40,313 bases of DNA. It comes from a virus. This document shows positions 6,390 through 11,343 of the stretch, in pieces; positions within the stretch are counted from its first letter, which is position 1, and each line of letters opens with the position of its first letter. A program made the position numbers and the translations under genes. Location: positions 1 through 40,313 of IMG/VR virus record IMGVR_UViG_3300009285_002217; one strand, written 5' to 3'. The notes beneath the pieces are model-generated. The model saw only the letters and a list, made by a program, of their open reading frames with translations, was not told the origin of the DNA and searched no databases.

Positions 6390-7064
6390 TTAGCCCTGGG
6401 GCTTGTAGCAGGTTTCGTGCATGACGGTGTGCTCTGCCTTGTTGTAGAGGATGGGAGCGCCCTTCTCGGTCGGCAACGCGCAAGCCGTACAGGTTCCGGC
6501 GTACTTGGCGGCCGCGTAGTAGACGGGCACGGTTGGCCGGCCCAGCGTGGCGAGCCGGTCCTTGTTCCGCTTGATGTTTCCGCTCAGGTTCGAGAGGTGG
6601 TAGCTGGGGAACGCGCCGCCCTTGCAGGCGTAAGGCTGGACTTGAATGATCCCGATGATGTCGCGCTTCTGCGCGTCGTCTAGGAGTGCGATGTCCCGCG
6701 CTCCCTTACGGCATGAGGCGTTGTATGCCTTGACCCGTTCCCGCTCGGCTTCGAGTGAGGCGATGCGTTCTTCTAGCTGCTCCTTCGCGTCGGGGTCGTC
6801 AGAGTAGATGGAGCGGTCAAGCTGATCGGCGATGCCAGCCGCCCGGCTGCTCATGGAGCGAGCCTTCTCCAAGCTCTCGCACGCTCTGTGCTCACGGGCT
6901 ATCAGCCGCGCCCGCTCTGGGATGTGGCCGGGCTGCGTGTTGAAAGCGTAATCGCCCCGGTAGTGCTCGCCCGCCTTGAACACTGCCGCCGCTTTCGTCT
7001 CACGCTTGGCCGCCCATTCCTTGAGCCTCTCGGCCCTTGCTTCGCGGCGCTCTCTGTAGGTCAT
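6390..7064 (-). CDS. DUF3560-like protein with C-terminal zinc site
   Basis: The 224-residue product begins with a long charged helical region (YRERREARAERLKEWAAKR), then GHIPERARLIAREHRACESLEKA and the diagnostic-looking SRAAGIADQLDRSIYSDDPDA segment (about residues 74-95), as in DUF3560 proteins of plasmids and phages. A coiled coil follows. The C-terminal 40 residues hold a Cys-containing module (CTACALPTEKG, HTVMHETC) that may bind zinc. The biochemical role of DUF3560 is unknown to me. It is the first gene of a three-gene minus-strand operon with its own promoter at 7118-7146. Confidence 0.7.
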   Translation of the reverse strand: MTYRERREARAERLKEWAAKRETKAAAVFKAGEHYRGDYAFNTQPGHIPERARLIAREHRACESLEKARSMSSRAAGIADQLDRSIYSDDPDAKEQLEERIASLEAERERVKAYNASCRKGARDIALLDDAQKRDIIGIIQVQPYACKGGAFPSYHLSNLSGNIKRNKDRLATLGRPTVPVYYAAAKYAGTCTACALPTEKGAPILYNKAEHTVMHETCYKPQG

Positions 7065-7117
7065 CGCTTCTACCCCTTCCCTCTACCCCCAGGAGCCCTC
7101 ACCCCTGGCGCACTATC

Positions 7118-7146
7118 ATCATACTCCTCATACTCTAACCTGTCAC
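7118..7146 (-). promoter_or_regulatory. Promoter of the minus-strand DUF3560 operon
   Basis: On the minus strand GTGACA (7146-7141), a 17-base spacer and TATGAT (7123-7118) match the sigma70 pattern. The -35 region is one arm of the inverted repeat TGTCACA (7141-7147) / TGTGACA (7168-7174). The other arm forms the -35 of the divergent promoter. Confidence 0.55.
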
Positions 7147-7168
7147 AAGAGGGCTGGAGGGGCAAAGT

Positions 7169-7199
7169 GTGACAATCTCCCCGCTGGATGTGGTAGGAT
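7169..7199 (+). promoter_or_regulatory. Divergent promoter for the terminase small subunit
   Basis: GTGACA (7169-7174), a 19-base spacer and TAGGAT (7194-7199) point right. The ATG of the next gene lies six bases after the -10, so the transcript may be leaderless. The -35 sits in the TGTCACA/TGTGACA inverted repeat shared with the opposite promoter. The spacing is longer than ideal. Confidence 0.4.
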
Positions 7200-7205
7200 A
7201 GGGGC

Positions 7206-7766
7206 ATGGGCACCGAAGCCCCCGCTCGCGCTACCCGCTTCCTCTATCGGGCAACACTCCCCAGGCCCGACGACCCTAGTATTGTGTCCGCCATCGCCTC
7301 CGCCGTCCGCAAGGGCCACCCACTCTCCACCGCCGCCCGCCTCGCTGGCATCCACGAACGCACTGCCCAGGACTGGCTCGCCATCGGCACCCGCGATCTG
7401 GACGACGCCCAGGACGGCCAGGAGCCCGGTTCCCACGCTCGATTCGCTCTCGCGGTCAAAGAGGCTGAGGCCGAGATGGTCGAGGCGAAGCTCTCCATCG
7501 TGGAGCGTGACATGGCCACGCCGGGCAAGGGCTGGCTCCCGGCCATGACCCTGCTGGAGCGCCGGCGGCCCCAGGACTTCGGACGCTTCCAGCGCATCGA
7601 GGTAGACACCACCACGACCACCACAGTCCGTATCGAGCTGTCCGCTGAGGCTGCTATCGCTCTCGCTGCCCTGGCCCCCGGCCTGCTGCCTGAGAGCGTT
7701 ACGTCAACCCCCACTCCTGAGCCTGACGCAGTGGACGCTTCTTATCGTAAACTTCCACCCCCCTAG
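7206..7766 (+). CDS. terS: Terminase small subunit-like protein
   Basis: A 186-residue protein with an N-terminal helix-turn-helix (about residues 26-55: IASAVRKGHPLSTAARLAGIHERTAQDWL). After this comes a helical segment with the features of terS-type proteins: FALAVKEAEAEMVEAKL, then GWLPAMTLLERRRPQDFG. Such proteins recognise phage packaging sites and hand the DNA to the large subunit. The C-terminal tail is Thr/Pro-rich. No clear SD precedes the ATG; a -10-like TAGGAT ends six bases upstream. The large subunit lies 1.4 kb downstream. Confidence 0.7.
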   Translation: MGTEAPARATRFLYRATLPRPDDPSIVSAIASAVRKGHPLSTAARLAGIHERTAQDWLAIGTRDLDDAQDGQEPGSHARFALAVKEAEAEMVEAKLSIVERDMATPGKGWLPAMTLLERRRPQDFGRFQRIEVDTTTTTTVRIELSAEAAIALAALAPGLLPESVTSTPTPEPDAVDASYRKLPPP

Positions 7767-7911
7767 ATACGATCCTACTTCACATACTGTATTTAGTGCG
7801 ATCCTTCTGGATTCATGCTTTGCCTTGCATGGGTGAGGCTGGATGCAGTTTGGCCCCGCGCTGCGCCAGGGTGGGGGAGGGACGTAGGCTCCCAGGGCGT
7901 CAGCGCGAAGG

Positions 7912-8142
7912 CTAAAAGGCGTTGTACCTAGCCTGGCGTTCCCGCAGGAGCTTGTATCTGGGGCGTTTAGCGAGGACGGGGCAGTCGTGGCGAGTGCCGT
8001 CCGGGTTGTCACGAGCCCAACGGGAGCGGAAGCCGGGGGCTTGGAGTCGGAGCAGGATAGGTTGCTTGCAGTAGAGGCAGGGCTTGGGGGCTTCTGGGGG
8101 GAGGGTGGTGCGCTTTGGTCGTGTCCCCCGCGCCTGAGTCAT
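7912..8142 (-). CDS. Small zinc-binding basic protein
   Basis: A 76-residue minus-strand protein with CLYCKQ at about residues 22-27 and HDCP at about 52-55, and an Arg-rich C-terminus. Its ATG (8142-8140) lies at the edge of a palindrome and about 15 bases after the -10 of a consensus promoter. It sits alone between terS and the plus-strand genes, with 145 bases of non-coding DNA downstream that hold only small hairpins (for example CATGC 7814-7818 with GCATG 7827-7831). It might regulate its own promoter; that is inference. Confidence 0.5.
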   Translation of the reverse strand: MTQARGTRPKRTTLPPEAPKPCLYCKQPILLRLQAPGFRSRWARDNPDGTRHDCPVLAKRPRYKLLRERQARYNAF

Positions 8143-8162
8143 AATCGTCCCGAAACGATTAT
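8141..8162. promoter_or_regulatory. Palindromic operator candidate
   Basis: ATAATCG (8141-8147) and CGATTAT (8156-8162) form a perfect inverted repeat with an 8-base centre. It covers the space from the -10 of the minus-strand promoter to the start codon, as an autorepression operator would. Confidence 0.5.
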
Positions 8163-8186
8163 AGGGCCTGGGCGCTTTTTTGTCAA
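8158..8186 (-). promoter_or_regulatory. Perfect-consensus sigma70 promoter, minus strand
   Basis: TTGACA (8186-8181), a 17-base spacer and TATAAT (8163-8158) match the sigma70 consensus in all twelve positions. It drives the small zinc protein at 7912-8142. Confidence 0.75.
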
Positions 8187-8191
8187 GCCCC

Positions 8192-8220
8192 TTGCAACGC
8201 TAGGCGTTCGGTGGTATGGT
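8192..8220 (+). promoter_or_regulatory. Divergent extended -10 promoter
   Basis: TTGCAA (8192-8197), a 17-base spacer and TATGGT (8215-8220) with an upstream TG (TGGTATGGT). The GTG start of the next gene is six bases after the -10, with no SD, suggesting a leaderless message. Confidence 0.5.
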
Positions 8221-8226
8221 GAGGGC

Positions 8227-8421
8227 GTGGACTTTCGGATGGTCGAGTCCGATATTCGCTGGCTAAAGCACGGATCGGTCTACGTGGGGAAGTGGAAGGC
8301 GTCAAGGAAGCCCCGTCTCGGCTCTGTGTGTCCCCGCTGCGGACAGGTGGTGAGGAAGAAGTACGCGAACTCGACGGAGCGGAGCCGGGCGTGGCGGGCG
8401 AGGAAGAAGGCGAAGGGATGA
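8227..8421 (+). CDS. Small basic zinc-ribbon protein (GTG start)
   Basis: GTG 8227 is placed six bases after a promoter -10; ATG 8239 is an alternative start. The 64-residue product has CPRCGQVV at about residues 38-45 and a very basic tail (KKYANSTERSRAWRARKKAKG). It may bind nucleic acid. Its stop overlaps the next ATG as ATGA. Confidence 0.45.
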   Translation: MDFRMVESDIRWLKHGSVYVGKWKASRKPRLGSVCPRCGQVVRKKYANSTERSRAWRARKKAKG

Positions 8422-8510
8422 CCACGACCGATTGGTTCCTCGCCTTCATGCTCGTACTCTGCATTTACTGGGGTTGCGAAAACCTCATCGACCGCTGGAG
8501 GAAGAAGTGA
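8418..8510 (+). CDS. 30-residue membrane peptide
   Basis: Set by ATGA at 8418-8421 and GTGA at 8507-8510. The peptide is one transmembrane helix (DWFLAFMLVLCIYWGC) followed by a basic end (LIDRWRKK), so it is probably an inner-membrane micropeptide with a cytoplasmic C-terminus. Confidence 0.5.
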   Translation: MTTTDWFLAFMLVLCIYWGCENLIDRWRKK

Positions 8511-8728
8511 AGCTGGCGACCCTGTTATTGGAATTGGCCCTCGTTGCCACGCTGGGGGTGTTCGCAATCTGGCCGTTGGTAGCCGAGCCTCCGTGGGCTT
8601 TCGAGGCGGAGCCGACGCGCTGCGAGCGGGCGTTTCAGCGGATGGGTGAGCTGGTCTGGGTGGAGACTGATCCTGGGGATGCGGAGATAACGGAGGCGTT
8701 TGAGGAGCTGGGCGATGCTGGGTGTTAG
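8507..8728 (+). CDS. Membrane-anchored acidic protein (GTG start)
   Basis: GTG 8507 overlaps the upstream stop as GTGA. The 73-residue product has an N-terminal hydrophobic segment (residues 3-28) and then an acidic domain with two Cys (CERAFQRM and the terminal GC). It may be an anchored or exported small protein. A spanin-like role is possible, but it lacks a lipobox. Confidence 0.5.
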   Translation: MKLATLLLELALVATLGVFAIWPLVAEPPWAFEAEPTRCERAFQRMGELVWVETDPGDAEITEAFEELGDAGC

Positions 8729-8978
8729 CCTCCTCCGCCGCTGGCGCGCTCGGCGCAACCGCAAGCCGCCGCTCTGCGACAAGTGCGGGACTGCCCACTG
8801 GTTTTATCCTGGTCATCCCTGTGTGAATGTGATCGAGGTGCCGCTGTGGCCCGCTATCCAGGCAGTTGAGAGCGATGGCAGCATATTCAAGATCATGCTC
8901 GCCCATCCCGAAATCGGCCTCTCAAAAGATGACGAGATACACGTCTACGAGTGGGAAGCCCCCCCTCCCGATGCCTAG
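8715..8978 (+). CDS. Small Cys-containing hypothetical protein
   Basis: GAGGAG lies seven bases before ATG 8715, inside the end of the previous gene. The 87-residue product has an Arg-rich N-terminus, CDKCGTAHWFYPGHPC at about residues 21-36 (a likely zinc site) and an acidic beta-like C-terminal half. Its TAG (8976-8978) overlaps the first copy of the repeated terminase N-terminal sequence. Confidence 0.5.
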   Translation: MLGVSLLRRWRARRNRKPPLCDKCGTAHWFYPGHPCVNVIEVPLWPAIQAVESDGSIFKIMLAHPEIGLSKDDEIHVYEWEAPPPDA

Positions 8979-9003
8979 CACCATCACCCTCTCGGCCGTA
9001 TGA
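8971..9003 (+). CDS. Ten-residue leader: relic of the terminase N-terminus
   Basis: ATG 8971 encodes MPSTITLSAV and stops at TGA 9001-9003, overlapping the next ATG as ATGA. Eight residues (PSTITLSA) match the N-terminal residues 7-14 of the large terminase frame at 9211-9234. It looks like the original terminase start, cut off by a later insertion, and may now only feed ribosomes to the inserted gene, which has no SD. Confidence 0.4.
   Translation: MPSTITLSAV
8974..8998 (+). repeat. Direct repeat copy 1 (terminase N-terminal codons)
   Basis: This 25-base stretch matches 9211-9235 at 21 positions. All four differences are synonymous third-position changes in the PSTITLSA reading. Confidence 0.7.
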
Positions 9004-9215
9004 AGCCCCAGACATTTCGTATCGTCCTGCCCACCCCCCGCGAAGACGAGTTCGTTCGCGCCGACCGCGTTGATCTTACCCCCACCAGTACGGAATTCTA
9101 CCGGAACGGGCAGCTCGTAGCGAGTTATTCTTTTCTTGGCATGGTAGGGTGGCAGGTAGAAGAATCACTTTGGAAGAAGGTGGCAAAACGCTTTGTCCGC
9201 ATCTTCGGGCCCTAG
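9000..9215 (+). CDS. Small protein inserted at the 5' end of the terminase gene
   Basis: A 71-residue protein with two beta-like segments (TFRIVLPTP, TEFYRNGQLVASYSF) and a basic C-terminal helix. No SD is visible; ATG 9000 overlaps the stop of the relic leader as ATGA. Its TAG (9213-9215) lies inside the second copy of the repeated terminase sequence. The placement suggests it was acquired together with flanking terminase sequence from a related phage. No family recognised. Confidence 0.5.
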   Translation: MKPQTFRIVLPTPREDEFVRADRVDLTPTSTEFYRNGQLVASYSFLGMVGWQVEESLWKKVAKRFVRIFGP

Positions 9216-10764
9216 CACTATCACTCTATCTGCCGACAAGCTGAACCTCTGCCACGATAATTTCGCGCTGTATATGGCGTTGGCGCATGAGACGGACATG
9301 CCGTGGGTCTTCGACGGGCGGGCGATCCCAGCGGCGCACATGCTCCCCATCCTCGCCCGGATGCAGCTCGTCTCGGACATCGTGCTCAGGCTGGGCGAGT
9401 GGGAGAAATACGCGGGGCTGGTGGGGCGGCACACGTCGGTGGTGGAACCGCCGGGGTCGGGCAAGACGACGCTCTTGCAATACTTCTACGAGTGGCTGCT
9501 GGGGCGGGCCTCGGTCTACTGGAAGAACTGGGCCAATGCGTTCCACATGGCGCACGTGAGCGCGTCGGAGCCGAAGGCGCTGGACATCTCCTTCGCGGTG
9601 AAGAAGACCATCGAGGAGAACCCGATCTACCACGCCATCTTCCCGAAAGTGAAGCCGAACAAGGACGAGAAGTGGGCTGATTCCGTCTGGCGCATCAAGG
9701 GCTCCACGTCGAAGGACCCGACCTTTCAGGCCAGGGGCCGGCGCGGTGACATCCTGGGGGCGCGGCTCAACTTCATGGGTCTGGACGACCTGATCAAACA
9801 GGAGGAGGCGGAGACGGAGGGGAAGTCCGGCATCGAGACGGAGATCGAGCACATCATCTCCTGGCTGGGGGGGACAGCGATGACGCGCCTCGACCTCCCC
9901 ACCGCCTGCGGCTGGATGAACCACACGCGCTGGCGGGAGGATGACCCGCCAGGCTGGGCTGAGGCGCAGGGCTGGGAGGTGATCCCACTCAAGGCGATCC
10001 AGGAAGACGCGGACGGGAACGAAGTATCCTACTGGCCGGAGCGCAAGCCGGTGGAGGAGTTCCAGCGTCTCCGCCAGCAGAACCCCGTCATGTTCTCTCT
10101 CGTCTACCAGGGCGAGGTGATCCCCCAGGAGGGGATCGACTTCCGGCGCGAGCACTTCGCGGAGTTCGACTACCTGCCTGTGGGGGCGCGGCAGATGCAT
10201 GTCGTCCACGCCTGGGACACGGCGGGCACCAGGAACCCGCGCTCCGACTACACGGCGGGCTGGACGATGATCGTCACCGACTCCTGGGACGTGTACCTGG
10301 TTAACCTCTACAACGCGAAGATGGAGTTTGACGGGGTGATGAACGCCATCCAGGGCCAGTTCGCCCACATGCGGGGCGAGATCGTGGTGGAGGAAAAGAG
10401 CACGGGCCAGCCCGCCGTCCAGCTCCTCAGAAGGCAGGGCTACCCTGTCCATGGGCGCAAGCCATTCGGGGAGCGCGGGCAGCCGAGCCGCGAGCTGGCG
10501 GTGCAGCACATCAAGCCCTTCCTGATGGAACAGCGCGTCCACCTGCCCTCAGACCGCTTCGCCCGTGAGCACGGGCTGGCCTGGGTGCCGGAGGCGAAGC
10601 GCCAGATATTCGGCTACCCGAAGACGGCGCACGACGACATCGTGATGGCCATGCTCCACGGGCTGCACTTCATCTACGAGGTACGGATCGGCAAGGTGGT
10701 GCGGCCCTGGAAGAATGAGCCGGTGAAGTTCCGCACGAGGCCTTCCCAGCGCCTCTTGGTGTGA
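9193..10764 (+). CDS. terL: Terminase large subunit (ATPase and nuclease)
   Basis: The 523-residue product packages DNA into the prohead and cuts it. EPPGSGKTT at residues 85-93 is the P-loop (Lys91), and FMGLDDL at 194-200 is a Walker B-like strand. The RNase H-like nuclease domain shows HAWDTAG with Asp342, VVEEKSTG with Glu400/Glu401, and AHDDIVMAM with Asp481/Asp482. The start is unusual: no ATG or GTG stands at the natural N-terminus. TTG 9193 is the only usable upstream start in frame, with AGAAGG about 12 bases before it; the next ATG (about 9274) would remove some 27 residues. The 3' end overlaps an extended -10 promoter for RNA candidate 2. Confidence 0.92.
   Translation: MSASSGPSTITLSADKLNLCHDNFALYMALAHETDMPWVFDGRAIPAAHMLPILARMQLVSDIVLRLGEWEKYAGLVGRHTSVVEPPGSGKTTLLQYFYEWLLGRASVYWKNWANAFHMAHVSASEPKALDISFAVKKTIEENPIYHAIFPKVKPNKDEKWADSVWRIKGSTSKDPTFQARGRRGDILGARLNFMGLDDLIKQEEAETEGKSGIETEIEHIISWLGGTAMTRLDLPTACGWMNHTRWREDDPPGWAEAQGWEVIPLKAIQEDADGNEVSYWPERKPVEEFQRLRQQNPVMFSLVYQGEVIPQEGIDFRREHFAEFDYLPVGARQMHVVHAWDTAGTRNPRSDYTAGWTMIVTDSWDVYLVNLYNAKMEFDGVMNAIQGQFAHMRGEIVVEEKSTGQPAVQLLRRQGYPVHGRKPFGERGQPSRELAVQHIKPFLMEQRVHLPSDRFAREHGLAWVPEAKRQIFGYPKTAHDDIVMAMLHGLHFIYEVRIGKVVRPWKNEPVKFRTRPSQRLLV
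9211..9235 (+). repeat. Direct repeat copy 2 (terminase N-terminal codons)
   Basis: Second copy of the PSTITLSA coding repeat, in frame with the large terminase. Unlike copy 1 it is not preceded by ATG: the codon in the equivalent place is GGC. Confidence 0.7.
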
Positions 10765-10770
10765 TATAAT
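10762..10770 (+). promoter_or_regulatory. Extended -10 promoter for RNA candidate 2
   Basis: TGATATAAT is a perfect extended -10 (TGnTATAAT) overlapping the terminase stop codon. No good -35 is present, as is usual for extended -10 promoters. Transcription would begin near 10777, at the start of a non-coding stretch of about 260 bases. Confidence 0.6.
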
Positions 10771-10773
10771 CGT

Positions 10774-11030
10774 CTCAAGCCGTGGGTTGAGGGAGCGCCG
10801 TAGTTCGCTTCGGCGAGGCGCGGCAGCATTCCAAAAGCCTCAGCAGAAATGCTCCGACCAGGCAGGACTGCACGGCGATGGTCATGGAACCGCCTCACGG
10901 CGTAGGCTTCCGAGTCGTCGCGCCCAGCTCGCTCGAAAGGCGGGCGATCCCTCGCAAGAGGGGGGAGTGGCCCCAGCGATGGAGCTAACAGGTAGGAAGC
11001 GGAACCCGCGAGGCGGTTTCGTCTCAGGAG
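10774..11030 (+). ncRNA. Structured RNA candidate 2 (unidentified, about 255 nt)
   Basis: No convincing coding frame is present. Local stems: CTCAA 10774-10778 with TTGAG 10787-10791; AGCATT 10825-10830 with AATGCT 10848-10853; GACCA 10856-10860 with TGGTC 10879-10883; GCCT 10893-10896 with AGGC 10904-10907; and CCCTC-GCAA-GAGGG (10949-10962) with a GNRA tetraloop. GGCAGCATT (10822), TGGCCCC...TGGAGC (10968-10985) and GGTAGGAAGCGGA (10991-11003) recur in order in RNA candidate 1. As there, an extended -10 promoter precedes it within the end of a gene, and a small gene with a strong SD follows. Confidence 0.5.
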
Positions 11031-11037
11031 GCTTGAC

Positions 11038-11226
11038 ATGGCTTACGTCATGGTCGGCATCGCGTCCTGCGATCTATGGGAAGCCAAGCCAGGGCGACGC
11101 TGCGATCTCTGCGACAAGGATGACAGAGCGTTGATGCAAATTGAGGGGCCGGAGGAACGAGAGTCTATTCGCATTTGTCGCTCCTGCCTGCTAGACCTTG
11201 CCGCCGCTCTTGACATCCCCTCCTAG
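11038..11226 (+). CDS. Small zinc-ribbon protein
   Basis: AGGAGG lies about six bases before ATG 11038. The 62-residue product has CDLCDKDD at residues 22-29 and CRSC at about 47-50, a four-Cys zinc ribbon with a short helical C-terminus. It sits between RNA candidate 2 and the portal leader, so an RNA-binding or regulatory role is conceivable but unproven. Confidence 0.55.
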   Translation: MAYVMVGIASCDLWEAKPGRRCDLCDKDDRALMQIEGPEERESIRICRSCLLDLAAALDIPS

Positions 11227-11246
11227 CTAACGTAGATTTGAAGCGC

Positions 11247-11335
11247 GGTAGGTAGGCCCTGTGGGCCTGCTGCCGTTTCCCCGTTTGGGCCTCCTACCAC
11301 ACCGGCGCAGCTCTCCAGGGCCACCACCTAGGAGG
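11247..11335 (+). promoter_or_regulatory. Portal mRNA leader with alternative anti-SD structures
   Basis: GGTAGGTAGGCCC (11247-11259) can pair with the adjacent GGGCCTGCT (11263-11271) across a three-base loop. It can instead pair with GGGCCTCCTACC (11287-11298) as twelve base pairs with one bulged T. The second partner contains CCTCCTA (11290-11296), an exact complement of the portal SD TAGGAGG (11329-11335). The two states would leave the SD either free or covered, the logic of a translational riboswitch or attenuator. Confidence 0.5.
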
Positions 11336-11343
11336 GCTGTTCC

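Noticed and set aside
9226-10542. Long minus-strand open frame of 438 codons opposite the large terminase.
   Set aside because: It mirrors the terminase frame in GC-rich DNA, its product is Arg/Leu/His-skewed without domains, and the terminase motifs on the plus strand are unambiguous.
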